Source: Verrucomicrobiia bacterium
GTDB lineage: Bacteria > Verrucomicrobiota > Verrucomicrobiia > Limisphaerales > CAIMTB01
Direction of reading: 5' to 3'
Length of the DNA stretch: 64,000 nucleotides
NCBI GenBank assembly: GCA_019634625.1
Contig: JAHCBA010000025.1
Span: forward strand, 38,295-102,294
A program made the translations under genes and the position numbers. Below the pieces are notes generated by a model, which was not told the origin of the DNA, did not search any database, and saw only the letters and a list, made by a program, of their open reading frames with translations. This document shows, in pieces, positions 9,813 to 18,844 of the stretch (positions are counted from its first letter, which is position 1; every line of letters begins with the position of its first letter).

Positions 9813-10706
9813 CTAACGGATGAACCGCCCCGCATCCGGCGTCAGGTCGAGGTGCCAGTGGTCGCGATGGTCCGCGTTGAAGTTGGGGGAAAGGTGGATG
9901 GTGAAAATCCCCGCGGCGTGGAGGTCGCACAGCACCGCGTGAAGAAAGGCATCCCGCGGCTCCCGTGCGCGGGTGGCGCAGGTGTTCCCATCAGCATCTA
10001 TCTCCCAGTCATTGGCCACCGAAAGGAGGCCCATTTCGTCCGTGACAAGACCGGCGACATCGAGCGCGAGCGCCCGGGCATGCATCGAAAGGCCCCGGGG
10101 GCAGTCCGGCGGGATGCCGCCCCCGATGCACCGGTAGTTGTAAATCCCGAAGTCAACCACCTCGACGACCCCGCGGGCCGCCAGCACCTGCGCCATGCGG
10201 TGGAGCGCCAAGGCCAGCTCGCAGTCCATGAACCAAGTTTCCCGCAGCGTCCCGTCCATGAAACGAAACTGCATCCCTCCCAGAGGCAGGGCGACCGTGA
10301 CGGGCGAGGTCACCCCGGGTGACTCGGGCCCCCAGGTCCAGGAGATGCCGAGCACATCCAGCTTCTCGAAACAAGGCGATGGATACAGCGGCTGGATCAT
10401 GTAGAACCGCTGGGAAGCCGCCGGGCTGATGGCATTGGTGAATGCGAAGACGCCGCCCGCCCCGAAGGAGTTGGTGGCAATGCGCGCCCAGTTGGTCGCC
10501 GGCAGGGATAGGCTCGTCGTGGCCAGCACAAGGTAGCTGCCCCCTTGAGGCCCGTTGCCGCCGCTGACGATGACATTGTCGCCGGACTGCGTGATGCCTT
10601 GAATCCGCGGCATGGCAGCGGCGAGGAAGCCATCGGCCGGTGCCACGAGCAGGAGCACAAGGAGGTTGGCGATGGAAATCGGACTCCGGGGAGTTGTACG
10701 ATTCAT
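9813..10706 (-). CDS. Secreted extensin-like (D-Ala-D-Ala carboxypeptidase-fold) protein
   Basis: 297 residues. A signal peptide (SIANLLVLLLVAPADGFLAA) is followed by ~80 residues of a fn3/Ig-like or propeller-type domain (SYLVLATTSLSLPATNW, then FYMIQPL, the usual end of verrucomicrobial score-type modules). Residues ~115-297 are an extensin-like C-terminal domain. Its metal/active-site segments are SMHARALALDVAG and FNADHRDHWHLDL, with an intervening conserved Cys pair. This fold hydrolyses peptidoglycan peptides in relatives such as M15 enzymes. The exact substrate is inferred only. It lies between two copies of the leader module. Confidence 0.72.
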   Translation of the reverse strand: MNRTTPRSPISIANLLVLLLVAPADGFLAAAMPRIQGITQSGDNVIVSGGNGPQGGSYLVLATTSLSLPATNWARIATNSFGAGGVFAFTNAISPAASQRFYMIQPLYPSPCFEKLDVLGISWTWGPESPGVTSPVTVALPLGGMQFRFMDGTLRETWFMDCELALALHRMAQVLAARGVVEVVDFGIYNYRCIGGGIPPDCPRGLSMHARALALDVAGLVTDEMGLLSVANDWEIDADGNTCATRAREPRDAFLHAVLCDLHAAGIFTIHLSPNFNADHRDHWHLDLTPDAGRFIR

Positions 10707-10808
10707 GGTGGAACGTCTTGGGGACGAGTTGGATTTCGAGGGTGCCGCGCCACTTCAGGCCTGTGTCAATCGCCGAGTCCGCCTGCCTGAAGGGCCAGTC
10801 TGGCAATC

Positions 10809-10923
10809 CAGCAGGAGCGCCTCTCCCGGCCGCACCGTGCCGGCACGGCGATGGATGGGGGCAGGTTTCATGGGCGGCGAAGTCCTCACCCGCTACAGGG
10901 AAGAAGCCGGCGCAGGGTTTCAG
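10809..10923 (-). repeat. Leader module copy 2, degenerate
   Basis: On the minus strand an ATG at about 10871 begins MKPAPIHRRAGTV, a decayed version of the MNSAPILRHAGTA signal peptide, and runs into a stop after ~38 codons. It lies about 100 bp upstream of the extensin-like gene start. The region 10924-11105 between here and the RCC1 stop holds no gene that I can support. Confidence 0.65.
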
Positions 10924-11105
10924 GTGCAGAGATGGGCATCATCCACCCGCCACTATGCCAGGGCGGCGGCCCCCCAGACCGCGCCACCAAAGTTCTGCCG
11001 CCCGGGGGTACCTTGCTGGCTCGCATCCTTGATTCCCCAGACTCGTAACGAGCCATTGTTACGGAGCGCAGCTCTGTGTCTTCCGTTCGTTGAACCTGTT
11101 GCCCA

Positions 11106-12662
11106 TCAAGGGTTCAAGCGGACGCGCACGGGAGCGGCCTGAGCGTCTCGGGTTCCGTCACCGAGCTGCCCCCATGGGTTGGCCCCCCAGGCCCAGAGCG
11201 TGCCGTCCTCCCGCAGCGCCACCGTGTGCCACCCTCCGGCGCTGATGGCCAGCCACCGCTCGCCGGGCCGGACGGCCACCGGCCGGGACCGGTCAAAGTT
11301 CGTGCCGTCACCCAGTTGCCCGGAATCATTGAATCCCCAGGCCCACAAGGTGCCGTCCGCCCGCAGGGCCACGGTATGCCAGCCGCCGGCCGCCACCGCC
11401 AACCAGCGCTGGTCCGGCTGGATGGCCACCGGGGATGCGCGGTCGGCCTGGGTCCCGTTGCCCAACTGGCCTGCACCGTTGTGGCCCCAGCTCCACAGGG
11501 ATCCGTCGGCACGCAGGGCGACCGAGTGGTAATTCCCCGCGGCAAGGGCCTGCCAGCGCTGGCCCGGCTGTATGGGCACGGGAACCCGCCGGTGGGTCGT
11601 GCTGCCGTCGCCTACGGCCCCTTCCAGGTTGCGCCCCCATGCCCACAGCGTGCCGTCGGCACGCAGGGCCAACGAGTGGAGTTCCCCAGCCGCGACTGAC
11701 AGCCAACGTTGCTCCGACGCGATGGCTGTCGGCGTGGCACGATCTTCCGTCGTCCCATCGCCGAGCTGCCCTGTCTCATTGCCGCCCCAAGTCCAGAGCG
11801 TGCCGTCGGACCGCAGGGCCAGAGTATGAAATAGACCGGCCGCCATGCTTTGCCACCGGACATCCGGCTCGATTACCACAGGCCGACGAGTGCTCGACCC
11901 GGAACCGTCACCAAGTTGACCGCGAAGATTGGGTCCCCATGCCCACAGCGTGCCATCCATCCGCAGGGCCATGCTGTGATGCCTCGCTGAAGCCGACTGC
12001 CAGCGGCCCTCAGGCTCAATCGCGCCCGGTGAGTCACGCTCGTCATCGTTCGTCCCGTCGCCCAGCCCGCCATAGTCATTGCTGCCCCAGGTCCACAGCG
12101 TCCCGTCGGCGAGCACCGCGACCGTGTGGGAGTGGCCCGCCGCCAGCCGCCCCGCCACCCGGCCCGACGGCGGCGGGTTGGCGGTCAGGGGATCGGTGCC
12201 GGCCCGGTACTCGGCCAGATTGTTCTGCGTGTCGTGGTCGGGGTCGGCCGCCACGTCGGCCGGGTCCAGGGGATTGAGCACGGGCCGGCGGGCCAGCTCG
12301 TACACGTCGTTCATCCCGTCGCCGTCGCTGTCCTTCGGCGTGGTGAGCGGCACCCGCTCCACGCGGTAGAAGCGCGCACCGGCGGCCGGCAGCGGGTCCG
12401 GGTCCACGAGTTCAATTTCGGCCGGCGCTTCGGGGCCGGGCAGCGGCCCGAGGGCGGCCGGGGTGCCCACGTTGGTCACCACCTCGCCACGGAGAAGGAT
12501 CAGATAGGCGTCCGCCGCCGCAGGCACGGACACCGCAGGCCCGCCGTCTGCTCCAAGGCGGAAACCGGTGATGACGGGCCCGGGCTGGGCGGCGATGGAA
12601 TGCGCGGCGAGCAGCAGCAGGGCGGCCGTGCCGACATGGCGCAGGATGGGGGCGGAATTCAT
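11106..12662 (-). CDS. Secreted RCC1-repeat seven-bladed propeller protein
   Basis: 518 residues from ATG 12662 (signal peptide MNSAPILRHVGTAALLLLAA). After ~90 residues comes a calcium-binding thrombospondin-3-like stretch (DSDGDGMNDVYELA, DPDHDTQNNLAEYRAGTDP). Seven repeats follow of the type HTVALRADGTLWAWGxNxxGQLGDGT, which forms a complete RCC1 propeller. Eukaryotic RCC1 is a nucleotide exchange factor; bacterial exported versions are thought to serve as protein- or glycan-binding surfaces, so no enzymatic role is proposed. Seven blades is the canonical number, which argues for an intact fold. The leader is shared with the broken gene at 9.5 kb. Confidence 0.85.
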   Translation of the reverse strand: MNSAPILRHVGTAALLLLAAHSIAAQPGPVITGFRLGADGGPAVSVPAAADAYLILLRGEVVTNVGTPAALGPLPGPEAPAEIELVDPDPLPAAGARFYRVERVPLTTPKDSDGDGMNDVYELARRPVLNPLDPADVAADPDHDTQNNLAEYRAGTDPLTANPPPSGRVAGRLAAGHSHTVAVLADGTLWTWGSNDYGGLGDGTNDDERDSPGAIEPEGRWQSASARHHSMALRMDGTLWAWGPNLRGQLGDGSGSSTRRPVVIEPDVRWQSMAAGLFHTLALRSDGTLWTWGGNETGQLGDGTTEDRATPTAIASEQRWLSVAAGELHSLALRADGTLWAWGRNLEGAVGDGSTTHRRVPVPIQPGQRWQALAAGNYHSVALRADGSLWSWGHNGAGQLGNGTQADRASPVAIQPDQRWLAVAAGGWHTVALRADGTLWAWGFNDSGQLGDGTNFDRSRPVAVRPGERWLAISAGGWHTVALREDGTLWAWGANPWGQLGDGTRDAQAAPVRVRLNP

Positions 12663-12715
12663 GGGCGGTGTTGTCCTCACCCGCCTACAGGGACAACGCC
12701 GCGGCCGGGTTTCAG
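12578..12715 (-). repeat. Leader module copy 3
   Basis: The upstream region and signal-peptide codons of the RCC1 gene, nearly identical to 9503-9641. The copies share both the signal peptide and ~50 bp of 5' untranslated sequence, including CTACAGGGA, and then diverge completely. This suggests duplication of an expression and secretion module rather than of whole genes. Confidence 0.75.
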
Positions 12716-12749
12716 GAAAAGTCCCGCGGGTCCCCGCGCCCGCCGCCGC

Positions 12750-13544
12750 TCACTCGGTATTGGGATTCGTGTCCGGGTCCACGGTCCAGACGAGGCGGTC
12801 CTGGGGATACACCGCCATGCCGTTGGTGATGATCTCCGGGCCGCGGCGGGCCTCGAGATGGCCGTCCAGGAAGGCGAGGTTGCCCCGGCCGCGATGCCGG
12901 GCGGCGAAGCGGCTGGCGTAGGCGCTGGGCTGGCCGAGCTGGTAGTCCTGCGCCTGGTCCGGCGCGGCGGGCGCGTCGTCCGGCAGCCGGTTCTCCAGGA
13001 ACGCCACCGTGGCCGTGGGGCGCAGCACCTGCGTGAGCCGGACGGTCGTGTGCGGCCGCATGATGAGCTTCGAGTTCATGGCCAGGGAGAAGAACACCGC
13101 CGGATCCTCCAGCCGCCGCCGCGGGAACGTCGCCTGCGGGCAGTGGAAGATCCGGGCGCGATGGTAAAAGCCAGGTCGCACGGACGACAGGCCGTACTCG
13201 GCGGCGCGCGGCACGCCCATCTGCACGGCCAGCGCGTTGTACCAGACGTCGCGCGCAAAGGGATGGGTGACCTCGCCCCAGGTGTTCAGCGACACACCGT
13301 TGGGCTCGAAGCTCTCGCGGGCGATCCGGCCGTCGTGGTCATCGGCGTACAGGGTCTGGGCCAGCATCCACTGCCGGAGACGGCCGGCGCACTCTGTCTG
13401 CCGGGCCAGCGCCCGCGCCCGGCCCAGCACGGGCAGCAGCAGGGACGCGAGCACGCCGACGATGGCGATGACGACCAGCAGCTCGACCAGCGTGAAGCCG
13501 CCCGCTGCTCCGTCCTGCCGCCGCTGGTGCTGCACCGGTTTCAT
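12750..13544 (-). CDS. Prepilin-like protein with H-X9-DG tail
   Basis: 264 residues from ATG 13544, the last base of which overlaps the stop of the upstream gene (ATGA). Residues 1-16 form a charged leader ending in Gly-Gly, then [20 protein letters not shown], the class III prepilin signal cut by a PilD-type peptidase before Phe17. The body is the globular type of planctomycete/verrucomicrobial pseudopilins, and the tail has HRGRGNLAFLDGH (H-X9-DG). These abundant proteins are exported through type II/IV-pilus-like machinery; their function is not established. It is the last gene of the sigma-kinase-LTD-pilin set. Confidence 0.88.
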   Translation of the reverse strand: MKPVQHQRRQDGAAGGFTLVELLVVIAIVGVLASLLLPVLGRARALARQTECAGRLRQWMLAQTLYADDHDGRIARESFEPNGVSLNTWGEVTHPFARDVWYNALAVQMGVPRAAEYGLSSVRPGFYHRARIFHCPQATFPRRRLEDPAVFFSLAMNSKLIMRPHTTVRLTQVLRPTATVAFLENRLPDDAPAAPDQAQDYQLGQPSAYASRFAARHRGRGNLAFLDGHLEARRGPEIITNGMAVYPQDRLVWTVDPDTNPNTE

Positions 13545-15460
13545 GGCGTCGCAGGCAGCAGCACGACGCGGTAGAACTGCGGTGGAGCCGTGGGCGGAGT
13601 GTCCGTGTACCCCGCCGTGCCCGCGGCGGCCGTGACGCGTGCGAGGACGGTCCACGTGGCGGGAGGCAGGGTGTCGCTGCGCTGCACTTCGTAGGTGCAG
13701 CCGGGGAGCGCGGACCACGTCAGCTCGAGGCCGGCCGCGACGCGGGCGACGGAGAGCTGCAGCCTGCTAAGGCACGGATCGTTGTTCAGCCAGCCGGGCG
13801 AACCCACGTCGTCTGACGCGGCCGCGCGGAAAGCGCCACGCTCGCCCGCCACGCTGTAGTTGTATCGAAGTTCCGCATCCTCATCCGCCGGATCGTACCA
13901 GCGGCTCGCGCCGCACGGGCAGGGGTCGGGGAATTCCAGGCAGACCCTCAGCTCGAACTTCAGGATGAAATCGTGGTCGTCGCGCGCCGCGGCATTCCAG
14001 AGCGTGATGAACTCCGTGAAGTCACTGCTGAAGCCGTTTCCGTAGTACGAAAGGATGGGCAGGTCTGGCGGCAGATTCGCGTCGCCCCACCAGCGACGGA
14101 AGTCTTCGGTATCGAGGTCCGAGACCAAGATGGCGGACTGGCCGGGATGGAGCCACACGTCGTTGGTGATGGTGAAGGCGCCGTCCAGCACGCCGGGATA
14201 ATCGTCGAAGCGCCAGCCGCGGAGGTTGACCGGCCGGGTGTCGAGGTTGGTCAGCTCCCACCAGTCGTTGCGGGCCACCGTCGCGATGCTGGCGGATCGG
14301 CAGAGCATGGCCTCGGTCACGACCAACCGGGGTGGTGGCAGCACGGCCAGGAAGGCGGAGGCGTTGGTCGCGCAGAGCGGGTTGCGCACCTCCACGGTGT
14401 AACGGCCTGCGTGGGGTTCCGAGACGCCCGGCAGCTCCAGCACGGCGTTGGTCGCGCCGGGGATGATTTCGCCCTCGTGCCGCCACAGGATTTCCGGGAG
14501 CGGGTAGCCGCGCACCTCGACGCGGAACACGGCCGTCTGGCCCGGCGTGACATCGAGGTCGGCGGGCGGGCGCACGATGGCGGCGCAGCGTGGCATCTGG
14601 TTGACGCTGAGCCGGGCCGGGGCGGTGACAAGGCTCTCCAGGCCGTTCTCGAGGCGCACCGTGTACGTGCCGGCCACGGCCGGCGTGGCGTTCGAGAGGA
14701 CCAGCAGGGACGCCGTGGCGCCGGGCAGGTCTTCCCCCTCGAAGCGCCACTGGTACCGCGGCCGGGGCAGGCCATGGGCCACCACTCTCAAGATGGCGGT
14801 GGCGCCTGCATCCGTTTCCACGTCGGCCGGGTCTTGGACCACCCGGAGGGGCACTGCTGGGCCGGCCGTGCCCGGAGAGCCGACGTCACCGCCGGCCGCC
14901 GCGCGGAAGGCACCCTGCTCGCCCTCGATGCTCAGCGCGCCAAAGACGCCGGTGGCGGCATGGCTCGTGAAGGTCACCCCGCGGTCGGCGACACCGAGCG
15001 GGACGTGGTCCAGTTCGGTGGTTGCGGTGGCCGTGGTGTGCCACAGGCGCAGCTCGTCCTTGGTGGCGTTGAGACCGAACCCCCACGGAGCTACGATGAT
15101 GCGCCGATCCGCAAGCCGCACCTCCCCCCACCACGCCCGAAACTCGGCCTCCGCGGGCATGTTCCTGCTTGCGCGCACAAAGATCAGCGATTCGCCGGGA
15201 TGCAGTACGGTGGCTTCGCCGGCGTGCCTGGCCAGGGCGGCAAGCCGGTGCGCCGCGTCCAGCCCGGAATCATCTGCGAACCACAGCTCCTCGAGGTCCA
15301 CCGCGTCGGAGCCGTAGTTTGTCAGCTCGAAGAAGTCCTCCCCCGCCCCGGACGGTGCGGTCATGACCTCCGTGATCGCCACGGGCGGGCCGGCGGGTCC
15401 GGGCAAGGGCAGCAGGGCGGCGAGGAGAAGGCCGGCGACATAATGGAGTGGCGGCTTCAT
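13541..15460 (-). CDS. Secreted lamin-tail / Ig-like domain protein
   Basis: 639 residues from ATG 15460, which overlaps the kinase stop by 4 bp. A signal peptide (GLLLAALLPLPGPAG) is followed by a lamin-tail domain (ITEVMTAPSGAGEDFFELTN, LHPGESLIFVR). Two Ig-like modules come next (ATAILRVVAHGLPRPRYQW; GQTAVFRVEVRGYPLPEILW), then a second lamin-tail domain (VTEAMLC, DWWELTNLDTRPVNLRGW, LHPGQSAILV). The C-terminal segment ends in QFYRVVLLP. Lamin-tail domains in bacteria occur in exported nucleases and adhesins; no nuclease motif is seen here. Its place between a receptor kinase and a prepilin suggests a surface protein produced with them. Confidence 0.8.
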   Translation of the reverse strand: MKPPLHYVAGLLLAALLPLPGPAGPPVAITEVMTAPSGAGEDFFELTNYGSDAVDLEELWFADDSGLDAAHRLAALARHAGEATVLHPGESLIFVRASRNMPAEAEFRAWWGEVRLADRRIIVAPWGFGLNATKDELRLWHTTATATTELDHVPLGVADRGVTFTSHAATGVFGALSIEGEQGAFRAAAGGDVGSPGTAGPAVPLRVVQDPADVETDAGATAILRVVAHGLPRPRYQWRFEGEDLPGATASLLVLSNATPAVAGTYTVRLENGLESLVTAPARLSVNQMPRCAAIVRPPADLDVTPGQTAVFRVEVRGYPLPEILWRHEGEIIPGATNAVLELPGVSEPHAGRYTVEVRNPLCATNASAFLAVLPPPRLVVTEAMLCRSASIATVARNDWWELTNLDTRPVNLRGWRFDDYPGVLDGAFTITNDVWLHPGQSAILVSDLDTEDFRRWWGDANLPPDLPILSYYGNGFSSDFTEFITLWNAAARDDHDFILKFELRVCLEFPDPCPCGASRWYDPADEDAELRYNYSVAGERGAFRAAASDDVGSPGWLNNDPCLSRLQLSVARVAAGLELTWSALPGCTYEVQRSDTLPPATWTVLARVTAAAGTAGYTDTPPTAPPQFYRVVLLPATP

Positions 15461-17685
15461 GGCGTTTCGCGGGATCGGAGGCGTTCCGAGTAACCGGGCG
15501 GGCTGGGTTTGGGCGGGTAGGCCTGCTCGATGGGGTCCAGCCAGCTCTGGATGGTCGCGTGGCTGGTCTCGGACACCGGCTCGTAGCCGGCGGCCGTGTC
15601 GGGCAGGGCCTGCAGCCACGCGCCCTTCAGGCCGCAGAGGGCCTGGATGATCGCGCGCGCCACGTCCGCCGGCAGCCCGGGGGATCCGACCAGCAGCGTG
15701 CGGCTGCTCTCGAATCGGTCACCCACGGCGACGAGGCCGCGGTGCTGGTTCGCGCGGAAGGCCCACTCCATACAGACACCCACGTCGTAGTCGCCGGCGA
15801 GCACGCCCTCGATGGCCTGTGCGTGGCTGTGGAGCGGCCCGTGCCGCCGCACGGCTTCCTCGTGGCCCAGCGCCAGGACGTCCTCGGCGAATTCATACGT
15901 GCTGTCGAGGAACTCGTACCCCGCGAGCTGGGCGGCGGCCAAGCCGGCCCGGGCGAGGTGGATCTGCGCGTGGAAGCTGGCGGTGGAGTTCGTCTCGCCG
16001 AAGGCCACGCGCCGGCCGCGCACGTCGGCCAGCGTGCGGATGCCGGTGTCCGGCCGGGTGAAGATCACGGCATACTTCGAGCGCGCCGTGCCGCGAACCA
16101 GGGGCTGCAGGGCCGGCGTGTCGCGCCGGGCCCGCAGGTACGGCAGGGCGGCCAGCCGCGCGAAGTCCACCTGGCCGGTGCAGACGCCGGCCACGAGGTC
16201 GGGGTAGAACTTGTAGAAGCGCACGTCCAGCCGCACCGGCCGGGCGAGCAGCTCACCCATGCCCTGCTCCAGCGTCTCCAGCAGTAGGGCGTGCTGCAGG
16301 GCCGTGGCGGTGGGCTGCTCCTTCACCATGAGGCCGAAGGAAAAGCGGACTGGCAGGATCCCGCCGGCCGCGGCGGGCGGCCGGTTGGCCAGGGCGGTGA
16401 TCTCCTCGGAGCGGATCACCATGCTGGCGCTCTCCGGATCGGCCCACAGCCGTTCAAAGTCATCCCGGAGAAACAAGAGCAGCCGGTGCTGCTTCACCTC
16501 GTCCTCCTGGCGCATCACGCGCAGCTCCGCCGTCAGGGCGGCCAGGCGCGAGCGCTCGCGGTTGACCGCGGACAGGAGGACAAGCGCCACGGCCAGCCCG
16601 GCCGCGAGGGAGCCGACGAAGGCAGCCCGGTAAGGATGTCGCCGGCCCCAGCGCCAGGCACGGACCGCCGCACCGACCGGCCGGGCGCGCACGGGCTCGC
16701 CGTCGAGGAAGCGCCCGAGGTCATCCGCCAGCGCCTGCGCGTCCGGGTAGCGGCGGTGGGGCGGCTTCTCGAGGCACTTGAGGCAGATGGTGGCCAGGTC
16801 GGTTGGGACGCTCGGGTTGAGCCGCCGCGGCGGGAGGGGCTCGCTGTGCCGAACCAGATCGAGGGTCTCGGGGATCGTTTCCGCCAGGAACGGCGGCCGG
16901 CCGGTGAGCAGGTAGTAGAGGATGGCACCCAGCCCGTACACGTCGCTGGCGCGGCCGGTGCGGAATTTCAACCCGGCCTGCTCCGGGGGCAGGAAGTTCG
17001 GCGAGCCAAACACGCGGCCATCGCCATCCGTGGAGATCGTTCCATCGGTTTGCCGCGCGAGGCCGAAGTCCGCGAGGCGCGGCCGGCCGTCCCGATCCAG
17101 CAGCACGTTGGAAGGTTTGAGGTCGCGGTGCAGCACGCCCTGGTCGTGGGCGTGCTGGACGGCCTCCGCGAGGGTCCGGACCAGGGTGGCGGCCCGTCGG
17201 GCGGCGAACGGTTGGCCGGCGACCTGCGTGGCGAGGTTGCCGGCCTGCGCATAGTCCATGGAGAAATAGAGCCGGCCCTCGTGCTCACCGACCTCATGGA
17301 TGGCGATGATGTTCGGGTGCTGGAGCCGCGCCGCGGCCTGCGCCTCATGGAAAAACTGGGCTCGCTGCTCCGTGTCGGCGAACTCCCCGGCCAGGATCAC
17401 CTTCACCGCCACGAGGCGGTCGAGGGCGGTCTGGCGTGCTCGGTACACCACTCCCATGCCACCGCGGGCGATCTCCCCGAGCAGCTCATAGCCGCCGAGC
17501 CACCGCGGGGCGACCTCCGGGGGCGGCGCGGCCGGTGCCGGCTTGGCGGCCCCGGCCTGAGCCTCCTGCGCCGGCTCGTCGGCCGCGGCCAGGCCGAGCT
17601 GAAACAGGCACCTGTTGCAGAACCCATGCGGTGGGATGGACGGCAGTTCGGCGCCGCAGTGGCTGCAAATGGCGAGCGTGGGCAT
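15457..17685 (-). CDS. Ser/Thr protein kinase fused to a PhnD-like substrate-binding domain
   Basis: 742 residues from ATG 17685, which begins MPTLAICSHCGAEL, a zinc ribbon (CxxC...CNRC). The kinase domain spans ~65-330 with GEIARGGMGVVYRA, the ATP lysine in VAVKVIL, HRDLKPSN (~186), ADFGLAR and PPEQAG, so it should be active. A transmembrane helix lies at ~352-373 and a short coiled coil follows. Residues ~443-718 look like a phosphate/phosphonate-binding (PhnD-type) periplasmic protein: FGLMVKEQPTATALQ, YPDLVAGVCTGQVDFARLAA, IRTLADVRGRRVAFGETNST, VLAGDYDVGVCMEWAF. Family knowledge puts this domain outside the membrane as a ligand sensor. The sigma factor lies 41 bp upstream. Confidence 0.85.
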   Translation of the reverse strand: MPTLAICSHCGAELPSIPPHGFCNRCLFQLGLAAADEPAQEAQAGAAKPAPAAPPPEVAPRWLGGYELLGEIARGGMGVVYRARQTALDRLVAVKVILAGEFADTEQRAQFFHEAQAAARLQHPNIIAIHEVGEHEGRLYFSMDYAQAGNLATQVAGQPFAARRAATLVRTLAEAVQHAHDQGVLHRDLKPSNVLLDRDGRPRLADFGLARQTDGTISTDGDGRVFGSPNFLPPEQAGLKFRTGRASDVYGLGAILYYLLTGRPPFLAETIPETLDLVRHSEPLPPRRLNPSVPTDLATICLKCLEKPPHRRYPDAQALADDLGRFLDGEPVRARPVGAAVRAWRWGRRHPYRAAFVGSLAAGLAVALVLLSAVNRERSRLAALTAELRVMRQEDEVKQHRLLLFLRDDFERLWADPESASMVIRSEEITALANRPPAAAGGILPVRFSFGLMVKEQPTATALQHALLLETLEQGMGELLARPVRLDVRFYKFYPDLVAGVCTGQVDFARLAALPYLRARRDTPALQPLVRGTARSKYAVIFTRPDTGIRTLADVRGRRVAFGETNSTASFHAQIHLARAGLAAAQLAGYEFLDSTYEFAEDVLALGHEEAVRRHGPLHSHAQAIEGVLAGDYDVGVCMEWAFRANQHRGLVAVGDRFESSRTLLVGSPGLPADVARAIIQALCGLKGAWLQALPDTAAGYEPVSETSHATIQSWLDPIEQAYPPKPSPPGYSERLRSRETP

Positions 17686-17726
17686 GACGTCGCTCCCTAC
17701 TGGGAAATCGTTGGGCCTAGGTTGCA

Positions 17727-18494
17727 CTACATCCCGGGAGGCTGGCACGCCGCCGTCATGAGGTGGCGGAGTTCCGCGTCCACGTCCGCCGGATCGGCCA
17801 CGGTGGCGGCGACCTCGGCGCGGAGCCGTTCGCCGAATGCCCGCCGCAGCCGGTGGACGGCGGTTTTCACGCCGCCTTCGCCCAAGCCCAGACGCCAGGC
17901 CAGCTCCGTGTAGGGCGGCAACGGCCTGGGGCCACCAAGGCAGGGCTGGAGCACCTCAAAGACCTCCCCTTGGCTGCGCTGTGTGTATTCTTCCCGGACT
18001 GCCGCCAGCGCGCGGGCCAGGACGACCTGGGCCCAGTCGTGGTCATAGGCGGCCTCGCGCTGGCTGTCCGGCATGACGCCCACCGGCTCGGCCGCCTCCG
18101 GCAGCTCGTCGAGCGACAGCCGTGGCGTCCGGCCACCCCGCTTGAGCGCGAGGGCCTTCTTCCGTTCGTCTTGCAGGTGATGTTTGAGCGCGCCCAGGAG
18201 GAAGGAGCGGAACCGTCCTCGGGCCGGCTTGGCCGCCTGCAGGTCGCCGCCGGCGATGAGCGCGGCGAAGAAGCCCTGCACCAGATCCTGCGCGTCATCC
18301 GGCGGATGCCCGGTGCGGCGGAGGTAGGCGTAGAGGGGCGTCCAATAGTCTCGACAGAGCGTGGCGAGGGCCTCCTGGGCGCCGGGAGCCGGATGCTCCG
18401 CGGCCTGACGCACCTGCGGCCACTGCGTGGTGCGGAACTCCCGGCCGCCGCCCAGCCACCCCGGCACGGAATCACCCCCGTACATGCACGACAT
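17727..18494 (-). CDS. Sigma-70 family (ECF-like) RNA polymerase sigma factor, first pair
   Basis: 255 residues. Region 2 is FRTTQWPQVRQA ... LCRDYWTPLYAYLRRTG ... DDAQDLVQGFFAALI and the region 2.3/2.4 part RGRFRSFLLGALKHHLQDER. Region 4 includes YTELAWRLGLGEGGVKTAVH and RLRRAFGERLR, a helix-turn-helix that reads -35 elements. It is a clear paralogue of the sigma factor at 61795. The promoter-distal kinase gene and the two exported proteins follow on the same strand with tiny gaps or 4-bp overlaps. The simplest reading is an operon in which the kinase modulates this sigma factor. An in-frame Met at residue 4 is an alternative start. Confidence 0.85.
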   Translation of the reverse strand: MSCMYGGDSVPGWLGGGREFRTTQWPQVRQAAEHPAPGAQEALATLCRDYWTPLYAYLRRTGHPPDDAQDLVQGFFAALIAGGDLQAAKPARGRFRSFLLGALKHHLQDERKKALALKRGGRTPRLSLDELPEAAEPVGVMPDSQREAAYDHDWAQVVLARALAAVREEYTQRSQGEVFEVLQPCLGGPRPLPPYTELAWRLGLGEGGVKTAVHRLRRAFGERLRAEVAATVADPADVDAELRHLMTAACQPPGM

Positions 18495-18544
18495 GGTGCC
18501 GGGTCTTCCTCGCGTTTGGAAGGCTTCTGCTCGGGTGCTGGCAG

Positions 18545-18835
18545 GTGGTCGCGGTGCGGGGTGGTCGGGAGGAATTGGGGCCGAAGGCGCCGCCGCCCGG
18601 CGACGAGGAGTTGATGGAGGTCATCCGCGGCCGCTGGGACGCCCCCGAGAACGGGGCCCGTTGCCGTCGGGACGTCACCTATGGCGAGGATGGTTGCCAG
18701 GTGACGACACACCGGGGCGTGGCCGAAATCCTGGCCGCGATGCGCAACGTCGCGCTCGGGCTCTACGCTCTGGCCCGCGACCGGGGACGGACGGAAGAAT
18801 CCCGTTGCCAACGAGGCGGCGGCCCGACAACGTAA
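18545..18835 (+). pseudogene. ISAs1-type transposase, C-terminal remnant
   Basis: The open frame contains LMEVIRGRWDAPENGARCRR, then RDVTYGEDGCQV and AAMRNVALGLYAL. This matches the end of ISAs1-family transposases, in which RGHWxxEN...RDVTFGEDxxxV surrounds the last acidic catalytic residue. Only ~65 of ~370 residues remain, and the tryptophan/Glu-Asn pair is already altered (DAPEN). No terminal inverted repeats were found. It lies directly before tRNA-Pro, a common insertion neighbourhood. Confidence 0.6.
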
Positions 18836-18844
18836 CCGCCGTGT

